A stretch of 64,000 nucleotides of DNA from Prauserella shujinwangii (GCF_003001955.1 NZ_PVNH01000007.1:124001-188000), one strand, 5' to 3'; positions 1 through 9,062 are shown, counted from the stretch's first letter. Numbers and translations: made by a program. The notes: generated by a model from the letters alone, not told the origin.

Positions 1-4
1 CGCG

Positions 5-706
5 GTGGGCAGGCACGTCGAGGCCGACCTGCTGGTCACCGGACCCGACCGGGTGGCCCGCCCGGTGCGGCCGCCCGAGCCCGCCATGCGCCTGCTGGCG
101 ACCCTGCGGGCCGGCATGTACGAACCGGGCCGGGGCACCTGGCTGTCCGCCGTGCTCGAATTCGCCCCCGGGGACGAGCCGAGGGCGGAGTTCTCGGTGG
201 ACGCCGAGCCCCGGTGGCGGCGCGTGCCGCCACCCGTGGGCTTCGCCGACGAGCTGCGCTTCTTCCCCCGCGCCGCCGAGTTCGTGCCCGGCTGGCTGCG
301 CACGCGCGCCGGGCTGCCCGAACCTGCGCCTCCCGCCGGGCGCCTGCGCACGCCGCGGCTGTACGACGGGCTCGACCCGGCGGGCAGGCCCGTCACCACG
401 CGCGGGCCGCTGCACCCGGCCGAGCGGGACCGCGTGCTCGGCTACCTGGAGGGCGCGCCGGTGGTGCTGGCCGCCCGCGGGTTCGGCGACGACGTGTTCG
501 ACCCGGACCGGCCCGCCTCGGTGCCGCTGACCTTCCGCACCGACGGCACGTGGGTGTGGCCGGGCGCGGTCGCCTACTACCTGCGCGAGCACGAGCTGGC
601 GCCGGACCCGGACCTGCTGTCCCACATCCGCGCCCTGGACTTCCGACTGCCCGAAGTGGACGAACCGATCCGCGAGCTGGCCGTCGCCACCGTCACCGGG
701 CAGTAG
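5..706 (+). CDS. Conserved hypothetical protein, 5' end probably outside the window
   Basis: The frame is open to the left edge, so the GTG at 5 is only the first usable start and the real one is probably upstream. The 233 visible residues are acidic, soluble and lack a signal peptide or membrane segment. The C-terminal third carries a compact pattern (FRTDGTWVWPGAVAYYL, then LPPD-like and LSHIRALDF) that I associate with actinobacterial hypothetical proteins found near polymorphic toxins. That link is from memory and weak. The 3' end overlaps the convergent pepE-like gene by 14 bp. No function is assigned. Confidence 0.6.
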   Translation: MGRHVEADLLVTGPDRVARPVRPPEPAMRLLATLRAGMYEPGRGTWLSAVLEFAPGDEPRAEFSVDAEPRWRRVPPPVGFADELRFFPRAAEFVPGWLRTRAGLPEPAPPAGRLRTPRLYDGLDPAGRPVTTRGPLHPAERDRVLGYLEGAPVVLAARGFGDDVFDPDRPASVPLTFRTDGTWVWPGAVAYYLREHELAPDPDLLSHIRALDFRLPEVDEPIRELAVATVTGQ

Positions 707-1427
707 CCCGCCCTGGCCCGCCACCCGGCTCGCGCAGCAGCTCGCCGAGGTCGGCACCGGTGGGCACCTCGGCCGGGGCCCGGCCCCGCCGGAACAGCCG
801 CGCCCCCGCGGCCGCCCCGCCCAGCGCCAGCCGGTCACCGTCCCGCTCCAGCCACGTGCCCTCGCGCAGCCCGAGCACCGGCACGTCGTCCTCCTCGAGG
901 AACTGCAGCAGCCGTTCCTCCCTGGTCTCGCCCATATGCGTGCTGGCGGGATCCGGGTCCAGGTAGTGCGGATTGAGCTGGAACGGCACCAGCCCGAGCG
1001 CGTCGAACGTCGGCGGGCGCACGATCGGCATGTCGTTGGTGGTCCGGATCGTCGGGCAGGCGACGTTCGTGCCCGCGCTGGACCCGGCGTAGCGCAGGCC
1101 GTCCGCGATCCGCTCCCGCAGCGAGCGGACCAGATCCCGCGCGTACAGCTCGCGCAGCAGCCGGAACGTGTTGCCGCCGCCGACGAACACCGCCCCGGCC
1201 GAGTCCAGCAGGTCCTCGGGCCTGCCGCGGTGCGCACCGGTGACCTCGACCCCGTACGGTGCGAGCGCACCGGCGACCACCGCGGTGTACCCGTCGTGGT
1301 CCGCGAGCGCGAACGGGACGAACACCAGCCTGCGCACCCCGTCGAGGAAGGGGCCGAGCGCGCTCGCCGCGTGCTCCAGGAAGCCCTGGCCGGGCGCGGC
1401 CGAGTTGGACAGCAGCAGCAGACGCAC
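693..1427 (-). CDS. pepE: Peptidase E (family S51, alpha-aspartyl dipeptidase type)
   Basis: A 244-residue cytoplasmic serine peptidase expected to cleave N-terminal Asp-X dipeptides. The start MRLLLLSNSA is typical of the family. VFVGGGNTFRLL is the conserved glycine-rich turn. YAGSSAGTNVACPTI contains the nucleophile serine in the G-S-S-A-G elbow. FQLNPHY and the DDVPVLGLREGTW strand match the rest of the fold. Length fits the family (about 230-240). The last 14 bp overlap the convergent gene on the left. Upstream, about 80 bp separate it from the remnant of a permease gene, so it probably has its own promoter. Family assignment is firm; substrate is inferred from the family. Confidence 0.88.
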   Translation of the reverse strand: MRLLLLSNSAAPGQGFLEHAASALGPFLDGVRRLVFVPFALADHDGYTAVVAGALAPYGVEVTGAHRGRPEDLLDSAGAVFVGGGNTFRLLRELYARDLVRSLRERIADGLRYAGSSAGTNVACPTIRTTNDMPIVRPPTFDALGLVPFQLNPHYLDPDPASTHMGETREERLLQFLEEDDVPVLGLREGTWLERDGDRLALGGAAAGARLFRRGRAPAEVPTGADLGELLREPGGGPGRATAR

Positions 1428-1509
1428 GACCAGTACCTATCACGGCCGCGGGTCCGTGGCGCCGTCCGGCCCCGCGGCCGTGCGGTGACGAGAACGTTGA
1501 TCCACCTGT

Positions 1510-2230
1510 TGTTCGGCCGGCGTCGACGGGCAGCGCCTTCGCCAGCAGCGTCAGCGGGATCGCCAGCAGGGCGGGCGGCGGCGGTCCCAGCACGAACCCG
1601 ATGTTGGGCACGTAGGCCGAACACCGAGGTGACCCACCGGAACCGGCGGGTGCCCGACGCGCACGGCGTCAGCGCGGTCACCACGTCGCGCCGCTCGCCT
1701 CCGAGCAGCCCGAGCCGCCCGGGGAAGCGCACGGCGTCCATGCCCATGGAGAACACGAGCAGCAGGTCCGACGCCACGTTCGCGACCTGGCCCGGGAGGT
1801 TCCGCAGCACCTCCGCGACGCTGCCGACGTCCAGCTGGTTCAGCGCCGAGTCCACCTGGTCGCGGCCGATGCCGAGCCGTTCCGGCAGCGAGGTGGCCTG
1901 CGTGATGAGTGCCTCGAACTGGTCGGCGTACCCGGGCAGCGTCGCGGCCAGCTCGGCGATGGCGTACGCCGGCGAGCCGGCCAGTGCCGCGAGCACCCAG
2001 GTAGGCGGCCAGCACACCGGCGAGCGCCGCGAGTCACGCGGGCACGCCGCGCCTGCGGAGCAGGCCGCCGAGCGGGCTCACCGCGACGGTGCGCACCAGG
2101 GCCGGGAAGATCGGGCCGAGGATGCCGGCGACACCGCGGCTCCCGGCGACCACCACGACCAGTGCCGCCATCCCGGCGAGCACCACCAGCCCGCACGGGC
2201 GCAGTCCCGCCCGGTCGCCCCACCGGTTCC
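1510..2230 (-). pseudogene. Decayed AI-2E family permease
   Basis: Pieces of an AI-2E/PerM-type permease can be read on the minus strand, but not in one frame. The first piece (about 2230-2036) gives LVVLAGMAALVVVVAGS, then PALVRTVAVSPLGGLLRRRG, and stops at a TGA near 2036. A second frame continues with LAGSPAYAIAELAATLPGYA, the central cytoplasmic part (SLPERLGIGRDQVDSALNQL) and ends with VTALTPCASGTRRFRWVTSV. It then jumps to YVPNIGFVLGPPPPALLA near 1620, so the transmembrane segments normally between these blocks are missing. The C-terminus after LAKALPVD is unrelated sequence. No start codon fits the first piece. Frameshift, internal deletion and lost end together mark a genuine pseudogene rather than one base error. 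Confidence 0.7.
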
Positions 2231-2258
2231 GGCGGCTGCGGCGGTCCGGGCGGTGTGG

Positions 2259-2651
2259 TCACAGCAGCTCGCTGGGATCCGCGGGCACGTCGACGGCGTG
2301 CCGGCGCAGCGCGTCGAGCGGGATGACGTCGAGGGCCCGGACGTGGGTGGCGGCGAGGACCACCGGCGGTGCGGCCCCGGCCTCGCAGGCCTCCAGCCAC
2401 CTGGCGGCGCACACACACCATCGGTCACCGGGACGGAGCCCGGTGAACCCGTACTCCGGTCGCGCCGTGACGAGATCGTTTCCCGCGGCCTGCTGGTGGG
2501 CGAGGAACTCCGCGGTGACGACGGCGCACACGGTGTGGTTGCCGAGGTCCTCGGGCCCGGTCTGGCAGCAGCCGTCGCGGTAGAAGCCGGTCACCGGGTC
2601 GGTACCGCACTCCTCCAGCCTGCCGCCGAGCACGTTGCGATCCGTTGTCAT
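2259..2651 (-). CDS. DUF2237 family protein
   Basis: About 130 residues starting at MTTDRNVLGG, which is the usual DUF2237 start; a longer frame to 2693 adds 14 uncharacteristic residues. The family signature is present: NVLGGRLEECG, TGFYRDGCCQTGPED, HTVCAVVTAEFL, GFTGLRPGDRWCVCAARW and the closing HVRALDVIPLDALRRHAVD. The several cysteines (GCC, CVC) are conserved and may bind a metal, though the family has no established biochemical function. It has no signal peptide. Its stop directly precedes the permease remnant and its start faces the PfkB gene, with 57 bp between. Confidence 0.85.
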   Translation of the reverse strand: MTTDRNVLGGRLEECGTDPVTGFYRDGCCQTGPEDLGNHTVCAVVTAEFLAHQQAAGNDLVTARPEYGFTGLRPGDRWCVCAARWLEACEAGAAPPVVLAATHVRALDVIPLDALRRHAVDVPADPSELL

Positions 2652-2708
2652 GCCATCCAGCGTGGCACGGACGAGCCCGATCCGGCAGACCACACACCGG
2701 TGGCGTGA

Positions 2709-3653
2709 TCAGTCCGCCGCACCGGTGGCGGCGTCCAGCCGGGAGAGCTGTTCGGTGACGGCGGCGGGGGTCAGGTCGGGCCTCCCGCCGGCGTGGCCGA
2801 CGGCCGCCCCGGCCGCCGCGGCGGCGAGCCGGGCCGCCTCCCGCACCGGACCGCCCCGGGTGAGCGTCGCGGTCAGCGCGGCGACGAGCGCGTCCCCCGC
2901 TCCCGTCGTGTCCACGACGTCCGGATTCACGTGGGGCAGGAACTCGTGCCGGCCGGACTCGACGAAGACGTTGCCCTTTCCGGAGACCTCGAACACCACC
3001 AGCGAGGGGCCCTCCGCGATCAGCTCCCGCGCCGCCGCGACGGCGTCGTCCTCGGTCGTGAACGCGCGCCCCGTCAGCAGCTCCGCCTCGGTGCCGTCCG
3101 CCCGGACCACGTCGGCGCCCGCGAGCAGCTCCGCCCGGCCGCGTTCGTCCCGCACGGCGCCGTCGAGAACGACCCTGGCTCCCGCGCGGCGGGCCAGCCG
3201 GACCGCCTCCAGCGCGGCGGCCGTGGGCTGCTGCAGCTGGACGACGACCGTGGCGGCGTGGGCGATCGCGGTGCCGGACGCCGCGACGTCGCGCGAGGTG
3301 AGGAGCATGTCGTCCGGGACGTGCTCGAGGTAGCGCCACTGGCCGTGGTCGTCGACGACGTCGACGATCAGCGCGGTCTCACCCTGCCGCCTGCGGACGA
3401 CGCCGGAGGTGTCGATGCCGTCGAGGCCCGCCTGCTCCAGGATCTCCGACCCGGCGTGGTCGGTCGCGGTCACGCCGACCAGCGTCGGTTCGAGGCCCAG
3501 CTGGGCCAGGCCGACCGCCTGGTTCGCCCCCTTGCCGCCGAGCACCTCCCGGCGCGACCGGACGGCGACGCTGCTCCCCGCTCCGGGAGCCTCCGCGACG
3601 CGGAGCACGAGGTCCCGGGCGACCTGTCCGGCCACCACCACATCGATCGGCAT
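2709..3653 (-). CDS. PfkB family carbohydrate kinase (ribokinase-like)
   Basis: A 314-residue cytoplasmic sugar kinase. VLGGKGANQAVGLAQLG near residue 37 is the N-terminal PfkB signature, with the G-G-K-G-x-N-Q substrate loop typical of ribokinases. PDVVDTTGAGDALVAAL near residue 250 is the C-terminal signature with the anion hole and catalytic aspartate. Length matches ribokinase (about 300-310). There is no neighbouring sugar transporter or nucleosidase to define the substrate. The divergent AraC-type gene begins 194 bp away, so that regulator could control it. Ribose is the default guess from the family; other pentoses or nucleosides cannot be excluded. Confidence 0.82.
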   Translation of the reverse strand: MPIDVVVAGQVARDLVLRVAEAPGAGSSVAVRSRREVLGGKGANQAVGLAQLGLEPTLVGVTATDHAGSEILEQAGLDGIDTSGVVRRRQGETALIVDVVDDHGQWRYLEHVPDDMLLTSRDVAASGTAIAHAATVVVQLQQPTAAALEAVRLARRAGARVVLDGAVRDERGRAELLAGADVVRADGTEAELLTGRAFTTEDDAVAAARELIAEGPSLVVFEVSGKGNVFVESGRHEFLPHVNPDVVDTTGAGDALVAALTATLTRGGPVREAARLAAAAAGAAVGHAGGRPDLTPAAVTEQLSRLDAATGAAD

Positions 3654-3847
3654 GCCCCAGCCCTACCCGGCGGTGCCGCGGCCCAACCACGGAACCGGCC
3701 TTCGTCGGTTGACCGGCGGCGCGGCGCTGTTCTAGATTCGCGACTCACTCTTCCTCAGCACGAAAGACGTGCGATACCTCGTGCCGTGGCACGCGGGCGT
3801 TCCGCGGGAGGCTTCGGGAGCGCCTGTCGAGCAGCCTCCCAGGCCCG

Positions 3848-4822
3848 ATGAACCTGCCCCTGGACGGCTTCTCCTACTTCCGCTCGGACGAGCCCGCCGA
3901 GACGCAGCGGAAGCTGTCCTGGCTGTTCTGCACGCACCTGTTCGAGCTGCACGGGGACACCGCCAACGTCGACGCGCGGCTCAACGCGGTGCGGCTGGGC
4001 AGGGTGCTGCTGCTCTCGGCGCGCCTGGGCTGCGAGGTGCGGCTGTGCCCGGGGGAGACCCGGCCGTTCTACGTCATCGTCATCCCGCTCGCCGGCCGTG
4101 GCGTCTTCTTCCTCAACGGGGAACGCGCCGAGGTCAATCCGGGGGTGGGTGTCGTCGTGTCGCCGGACGTCTCGCTGGACGTGTTCCTCTCGGCCGACTT
4201 CGCGGCGATCGCACTGCGGATCGAGGAGGGTGCGATCGAGCACGCCGTGGCCGACCGGCTGGGGTTCCTGCCGCCGGTGCCCGTGCGCTTCGACCCGCTG
4301 ATGAACCTGACCGCGGGCCCGGTGGTGGACTGGTGCGACTCCGTTCTCGACTGCGTCGCGGACCTCGACGATCCGGCGAGCCTGCTGCTCGCCTCCGACG
4401 ACCTGCTGCGCCGCATGGACGACTCGCTGGTCGGCACGTTGCTGGCCGCCCAGCCGCACAACTACTCGGGCTTCCTCGGTGACCGGCGCGAACCGCCCGC
4501 ATCCCGGCGCGCCGTGAGTTTCGTGCTCGGGCTGATGCACCACGACCCTCGGCTGTCCCTCGCGGACTACGCGCGCCGCGTGGGCGTCAGCGTCGAGGCG
4601 CTGCACGAGGGTTTCCAGCGCCGGTTCGGCATCGTCGCGTCGGCCTTCCTGCGCCGTGTCCGGCTGCGGCGGGCGCGGGCGCACCTGCTGCTCGTGGCGG
4701 GTGAACCGGCGGCGTCGGCGCGCGAGGTCTTCCTGCACTGGAAGCTTCCCTACGACCCCGGCGCGCTCGCCGAGTACCGTCAGCTCTACGGCGAGTCGCC
4801 GGAGGACACCCTGCGGGGCTGA
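3848..4822 (+). CDS. AraC family transcriptional regulator
   Basis: A 324-residue protein. The N-terminal half (to about residue 200) is a cupin-like AraC-binding domain of the type in activators such as AlkS/OruR: VIVIPLAGRGVFFLNGER, GVGVVVSPDVSLDVF, then LMNLTAGPVV. The C-terminal part from about residue 220 is the DNA-binding domain; the first helix-turn-helix is readable (LSLADYARRVGVSVEALHEGFQRRFG). The second is degenerate (ASAREVFLHWKLPYDPGALAEYRQLYGESPEDTLRG), but the last residues match the GxSPxxYLR end of AraC domains. It lies between the divergent PfkB kinase and a convergent GntR-type gene. A target or ligand cannot be read from the sequence. Confidence 0.8.
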   Translation: MNLPLDGFSYFRSDEPAETQRKLSWLFCTHLFELHGDTANVDARLNAVRLGRVLLLSARLGCEVRLCPGETRPFYVIVIPLAGRGVFFLNGERAEVNPGVGVVVSPDVSLDVFLSADFAAIALRIEEGAIEHAVADRLGFLPPVPVRFDPLMNLTAGPVVDWCDSVLDCVADLDDPASLLLASDDLLRRMDDSLVGTLLAAQPHNYSGFLGDRREPPASRRAVSFVLGLMHHDPRLSLADYARRVGVSVEALHEGFQRRFGIVASAFLRRVRLRRARAHLLLVAGEPAASAREVFLHWKLPYDPGALAEYRQLYGESPEDTLRG

Positions 4823-4842
4823 GCGGCTTGCCTGCCGGTCGC

Positions 4843-5091
4843 TCACCGGGCCCTGGTGACGAAGGTCCCCTTCGACTTCAGCGTGACCACGAGGCCGCGG
4901 TCCCGGAGGATGTCGGTGGCCTTCCGGACAGTGCCGAGGGCGACGCCGTACTCCTCGGCGAGCGCGCGCTCGCCGGGCAGCCTGCTGTTCGGCGCCCACT
5001 CGCCGGACTCGATGAGTTTCGTGAAGTGGTCGGCGAGGAGCTCGTAGGTGTAGCCCGGCTTGTTGTCCGGGTTGAACTTCGGACCGTTCAT
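4843..5091 (-). CDS. Minimal GntR family regulator (winged helix only)
   Basis: An 82-residue protein starting at MNGPKFNPDNKPGYTYELLA. Nearly the whole protein is one GntR winged helix: LLADHFTKLIESGEWAPNSR, then LPGERALAEEYGVALGTVRK (recognition helix) and ILRDRGLVVTLKSKGTFVTR (wing). There is no C-terminal effector-binding domain, so it either acts without ligand or is controlled through its own level. Such single-domain GntR proteins are common in actinomycetes. A longer reading to 5133 is possible, but the extra residues do not look coding. It lies 20 bp past the convergent AraC gene. Confidence 0.82.
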   Translation of the reverse strand: MNGPKFNPDNKPGYTYELLADHFTKLIESGEWAPNSRLPGERALAEEYGVALGTVRKATDILRDRGLVVTLKSKGTFVTRAR

Positions 5092-5252
5092 GGGGTCACC
5101 ATAGAACGGTGCCGAGCAGTCGGCCCTGCTCAACCGCGGACCACTGCGTTATGCCGCGTCCTGCCGCGCCCGTGCCCGTTCTAGGAGCGGACACAGTGGA
5201 CCGTGTGGCGTCCTTCCGGGACGGTGGGCCGGAAACCGCGTGGTTCCGCCGG

Positions 5253-6119
5253 TTACGGACCCGTGCGTTCGGCCGCCCGCTGCGTGGTCACCGGGTTGGT
5301 GGTGATCTGGTCCGCCACGTCGATCAGCACCTTCGCCGCCCGCTCGACGTCCTTGAGCGTGAAGCGCGCCGCCGGTGCGCTGATACTCAGCGCCGCGGGC
5401 AGGTGCGTGCCGAGCAGTGGCGCGGCGACGCAGCGACCGTCGGCGGAGGTCTCCCCGTTGTCCACGGCGTACCCGAGCCTGCGGACCTTCGCGAGCTCGT
5501 CGAGGTAGCCCTCGGCCGTCGTGATCGTGTTGGCCGAGTGCTGTTCCATGCCGGTGCGCTCGAGCAGGTCGCGTACCCGAGCCTCGGGCAGCTGCGCGGC
5601 GATCGCCTTGCCCAGCGCGGTGGAGTGCAGCGGATCGCGGTCGCCGCGGGAGGCGGCCAGCCGCACCTTGTGCCTGCTCTCCACGATGTCCACGAAGATG
5701 ACGTGGTCGCCGTCGAGCAGGCCGAGGTTCGTGGTCTCCTCGAACTCGTCCCGCAGGTTCTCCAGCCACGGCCGGGCGCGCTCGCGCAGGACCTCGAGGT
5801 GGCGGGACTGCATGCCGACGAAGCCGAGGCCGAGCCGGTAGAGCCCGGTGTGCTCGTCCCGCTCGACGTAGCGGTGTGCCTCGAGGGTCCACAGATAGCG
5901 GAACGCGGAGGACTTGGGCAGGTCGGTCGCCTGGCCGACCTCGATCAGCGAAACGCCGTCGATGGACTCCTGCAAGAGGTTGAGAATGGAACAGACCCGC
6001 TCCACGGCGCGAACGGAGTAATCGCGTTCCTCAGTCGCGGCCTTCTCCGCGGTCTCGCCGTTCTGCCCTTGGTTTCGTCGCCGTGGCAGCGTAATCACGT
6101 CCCCTCGGAATCGGATCAT
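5253..6119 (-). CDS. IclR family transcriptional regulator
   Basis: About 289 residues starting at MIRFRGDVITLP; longer reading is open to 6326, but those residues look non-coding. The IclR winged helix is at about residues 35-100 (SVRAVERVCSILNLLQ, SLIEVGQATDLPKSSAFRYL, YRLGLGFVGMQ). The effector domain follows with LGLLDGDHVIFVDIVES, PLHSTALGKAIAAQLPEARV, DNGETSADGRCVAAPLLG and ALSISAPAARFT, all IclR hallmarks. Ligand is unknown: no catabolic operon lies next to it, only other regulators and the PfkB kinase further left. The 518-bp gap before the next gene probably holds its promoter. Confidence 0.87.
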   Translation of the reverse strand: MIRFRGDVITLPRRRNQGQNGETAEKAATEERDYSVRAVERVCSILNLLQESIDGVSLIEVGQATDLPKSSAFRYLWTLEAHRYVERDEHTGLYRLGLGFVGMQSRHLEVLRERARPWLENLRDEFEETTNLGLLDGDHVIFVDIVESRHKVRLAASRGDRDPLHSTALGKAIAAQLPEARVRDLLERTGMEQHSANTITTAEGYLDELAKVRRLGYAVDNGETSADGRCVAAPLLGTHLPAALSISAPAARFTLKDVERAAKVLIDVADQITTNPVTTQRAAERTGP

Positions 6120-6637
6120 GTATTTCAGAATCCTAGCGTGCGGGCGCTTTCCAGACAGGGGGCCAGAAGTCGGATTCCGTACCGGTCGGAGCCGTGGTCC
6201 GGGTCGGCTGGAGAGGGCTGTTTCGCCGCAACTTTTTCGAGTGCGCGAGGTATTTATTTTGCTGATTGAAACAGTGCGCCGGGAGCTGCCGGAGAGCCGG
6301 GTGGAGACGCAACTTGCCCGACGCAAGTTTCTTGCCGGGCCCCTCGGTGACTGGTTTACTCGGCGCGTTGGATTCCCTGCGCGAGGCGATCTGCAAGTTG
6401 CTGATCGCAGGATGCACTCGTTTGGTGGTACGGCTCGTGACGCCGGTGGAGCAGAGTAGCGGCGAGAGGAGGTGCGGTGGGAATGTGTCAGAACCGTTCT
6501 GCGAGTCCACGTTCCCCCGGCCCGTCATGACGCACCGACCGCTCGACCGTTCCGAACCGCCCGTGTCCGGGTCGATTCGCCGGCGCCCCGGTGCGCCGGA
6601 TGGCCGAAGTCCCCTCACACACCCCGCATCGGTGATC
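6120..6637. other. Intergenic region between iclR-like and XRE-like genes
   Basis: No convincing gene. The reading frame continuous with the XRE gene (from 6266) has no actinomycete codon pattern before 6638. Base composition is lower in GC near 6230-6290 than in the genes, as expected for promoters of the divergent pair. Two small inverted repeats are visible: aacttgc-n5-gcaagtt around 6310-6330, and gcgatc-n11-gatcgc around 6388-6411. Either could be an operator for the IclR-type regulator. No RNA gene was recognised. Confidence 0.4.
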
Positions 6638-7021
6638 ATGGTTTATGGCAACGCGCAGGAAGCGCGAGATGACGAGCGGAACAGACCGATCGGCGGGCCA
6701 CCGTGGTCCGTCCGGCCGCACGGAGAGCCCGGCGCGCCACCCGCGCCGGACGGCGGACCACCGCCGGAGAGCGACGACGTGGAGCCGATCTGGTCACTGG
6801 TCCGCAGGCTCCGCAAGCAACGCGGCCTCACCCAGTACCAGCTCGCCGACATGCTCGTGAGCCTGTCCAGCAACCGCGGTGTCAGCAGGCACGAGGTGGC
6901 CCGCTGGGAACGCGGCAAACGGGTTCCCGGGCCGTACTGGCAGCGCTGGCTCAGTGCCGCGCTCGACGTCCCCTCGGAGCAACTGCACGCGGCCGCCCGG
7001 CGAGGTCGCCGGCTCCGCTGA
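6638..7021 (+). CDS. XRE-type helix-turn-helix protein
   Basis: About 127 residues. The first 50 are proline- and glycine-rich and look disordered. From about residue 55 there is a Cro/CI-type domain: LVRRLRKQRGLTQYQLADML, then VSRHEVARWERGKRVPG with the usual recognition helix and ERG turn. It ends WLSAALDVPSEQLHAAARRG, as in many short actinomycete XRE proteins that interact with partner proteins. The start is uncertain: ATG at 6638 and an in-frame GTG at 6632 are both possible and no strong ribosome-binding site is seen. No partner gene is adjacent. Confidence 0.72.
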   Translation: MVYGNAQEARDDERNRPIGGPPWSVRPHGEPGAPPAPDGGPPPESDDVEPIWSLVRRLRKQRGLTQYQLADMLVSLSSNRGVSRHEVARWERGKRVPGPYWQRWLSAALDVPSEQLHAAARRGRRLR

Positions 7022-7240
7022 GCGGCCGGTCGCCCGCCACCCTGTTCCGCCACCGGCTCCGTTCCGGTGAACGGCGGTTCCGGAACCCTTTCGTGCTCGC
7101 GAGTTGACCGGCGCGGTGGATAATTTCATCGCGCTGGCGTCATCATCCCGCCCCGGGCCTGTCATGTCAGGTGACGGTCCCACGGCGCGCCAACCCATTG
7201 GCGGGGAGAAGCGACGTCACGACGCGAGCGAGGTGGCCAC

Positions 7241-7894
7241 GTGACCGAACCGCCTGCCAATCCGCTGTCGATCCGGCTGTCCCTGCGGCACGAACGGCTG
7301 TGGTGGCACATCGACGACGAGGATCACTCCCCGGAGCGCTGGGACGTCTCGGCGGACGTGTGGGAGCTCGACTCGTGCCCGGCCCAGGTCCGGCACGTGG
7401 GCGACATCTCCCTCGTCGTCGCGGACCTGCACCGCGACCGGAACCTGCTCGACTCCGTGGCGCTCGGCGAGTGGGCGCTGGAGTTCATCGCCGAGACCGT
7501 CCTCGACGCCAGCGACGGGCGGCTGCACCCCGAGCTCGACTCGGAGCTGTCGGAAGGGCCGCCCCGCATGGTGATCGTGCGTGACGTCACGCTGTCCCCG
7601 GTCTGGCGCGGGCACGGGCTCGCGGCACCGCTGGTCGCCGGCGCCCTGCGGACACTCGCGCGCACTGCCCGCCTGGCCGCGTGCCGGGTGTCGCCGCTGG
7701 AGTTCCGTGCCACCACGCCGGACCGGGTCTCGGCGGAGCTGGTCAGCGTGCGCATGGCGGCCATGCTGGAACGCATCGGCTTCCGCCGCTGGCGCGACGT
7801 CCACGTCGTCGACCTGCGGGACAGCGCGTTGCTGGAGGCCCGCATGCACATCCTCGACCACTGGTGGCCCTCGGGACGCGGGCACGTGCCCTGA
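7241..7894 (+). CDS. GNAT-fold protein, probable acetyltransferase
   Basis: A 217-residue cytoplasmic protein starting with GTG at 7241. Residues about 105-135 (MVIVRDVTLSPVWRGHGLAA, then PLVAGALRTLART) look like the acetyl-CoA-binding beta4-alpha3 element of GNAT enzymes, with R-G-H-G-L-A in place of the classical Q/R-x-x-G-x-G/A loop. MLERIGFRRW near the end matches the typical Y/RxxxGF segment. The N-terminal 100 residues are not a typical GNAT start and may be a family-specific extension. The next gene starts 60 bp further on the same strand, so the two may be cotranscribed. Substrate unknown. Confidence 0.6.
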   Translation: MTEPPANPLSIRLSLRHERLWWHIDDEDHSPERWDVSADVWELDSCPAQVRHVGDISLVVADLHRDRNLLDSVALGEWALEFIAETVLDASDGRLHPELDSELSEGPPRMVIVRDVTLSPVWRGHGLAAPLVAGALRTLARTARLAACRVSPLEFRATTPDRVSAELVSVRMAAMLERIGFRRWRDVHVVDLRDSALLEARMHILDHWWPSGRGHVP

Positions 7895-7954
7895 GCGTCC
7901 CGGGCGGGCCCGGATCGCGCCGGGCGGGCCGCTGCCGCGGGCTAGTATCCCCGG

Positions 7955-9052
7955 GTGCCAGGACCGAGGGAAGGCCGTGCCGCACCCGCGGGCAGGGCCC
8001 GCACGCTCGCCTGGACGTACCGGCGCTTCGGCGAGGTCGATGCCGCGGGCACGTCGCCGCTGTACGAGCGTGTCGCCGTCGCACTGAGCGAGTCCGGTGC
8101 GGCGCTGCGCGCCCTCGAGGCGGTGCCGGCACGCAGGCGGCACCCCACGGTGATCCTCGCCGCGCTGCACGACCTGGCCCTGGCCGGCCGTGCCCCGGCG
8201 CTCGCCGCGGCGTACGCCGCCGGGGACGGCGCCGCCGCCGCGGGCGCGGCCGTCGACACGCTGGTGCGGATGACCGGGCAGGTCGCGGCGGTCGCCGCGC
8301 GCAGGCGGCCACGGACCGACGAGACCGGACGCTGCTCCGTGCTGTACCCGGCCATCGCCGAGGCGGCACGCCGGGCGGGCGCGCACACGGTCGGACTGAT
8401 CGACGTGGGCCGCTCGGCCGGGCTCAACCTCAACGTCGATCGCGTCGGCATCACCTACGGCGACGGGCGGATGCTGGGCGACCCGGACTCCCCGGTGCGG
8501 ATGTCGTGTTCGCTCGTGGGGGACCTGCCCGTCCCCGCGCAGCCGATGCCTGAGGTCGTCGCCAGGATCGGCGTCGACTCCGATCCGGTCGACGTGACCG
8601 ACGCGGACGACGTCCGGTGGTTGCGTGCCTGCCTGCCGCCGGACCAGCCGGAGCGTGCCGCCAGGCTCGACGCGGAGCTGGCGCTGGCGGCGACGGCCCC
8701 GCCGCTGCTGCTGCGGGGGGACGTTCTCGAGGCGCTGCCCGACGCCGTCGCCCTGGTGCCCGCGGACGCGCTGCCCGTCGTCACCACGACGTGGGCGCTG
8801 TCGCGGTTCCCGCCGGAGAGCCGCCCGCGATTCCTGTGCCGCCTCGGCGAAGCGGCCGCGGACCGGGCGGTGGCGTGGGTGTCGGCGGAGGGAGTCGGTG
8901 TCGCGCCCGCGGTGCCGACACTGGGCGATCGCCGCGCCTCCGGCCACAGCATCCTCGGGCTGGTGCTGCTCGACCGCTCGGCCCTGCGCGCCGAAGCCCT
9001 CGGCCGCTGCTGGTCACGGGGCCGCCTGCTGTCGTGGCTGGCGGACCCCTGA
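7955..9052 (+). CDS. DUF2332 family protein
   Basis: A 365-residue protein starting with GTG at 7955. The DUF2332 pattern covers nearly all of it: SPLYERVAVALSESGAALRA, HPTVILAALHDLAL, TDETGRCSVLYPAIAEAAR, IDVGRSAGLNLNVDRVGITY, DVTDADDVRWLRACLPPDQP, LLLRGDVLEALPDAVALVPA and TTTWALSRFPPESR. The family resembles an S-adenosylmethionine-dependent methyltransferase fold (DVGRSAGLNLN in the place of motif I), but no activity is established. There is no signal peptide. It follows the GNAT-like gene by 60 bp and meets a convergent DUF5753 gene 10 bp past its stop. Confidence 0.85.
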   Translation: MPGPREGRAAPAGRARTLAWTYRRFGEVDAAGTSPLYERVAVALSESGAALRALEAVPARRRHPTVILAALHDLALAGRAPALAAAYAAGDGAAAAGAAVDTLVRMTGQVAAVAARRRPRTDETGRCSVLYPAIAEAARRAGAHTVGLIDVGRSAGLNLNVDRVGITYGDGRMLGDPDSPVRMSCSLVGDLPVPAQPMPEVVARIGVDSDPVDVTDADDVRWLRACLPPDQPERAARLDAELALAATAPPLLLRGDVLEALPDAVALVPADALPVVTTTWALSRFPPESRPRFLCRLGEAAADRAVAWVSAEGVGVAPAVPTLGDRRASGHSILGLVLLDRSALRAEALGRCWSRGRLLSWLADP

Positions 9053-9062
9053 CGTCACCACG

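Noticed and set aside
6266-6637. N-terminal extension of the XRE gene
   Set aside because: Although the frame is open, residues before 6638 lack actinomycete coding character and contain many C, R and S residues typical of a shadow frame.
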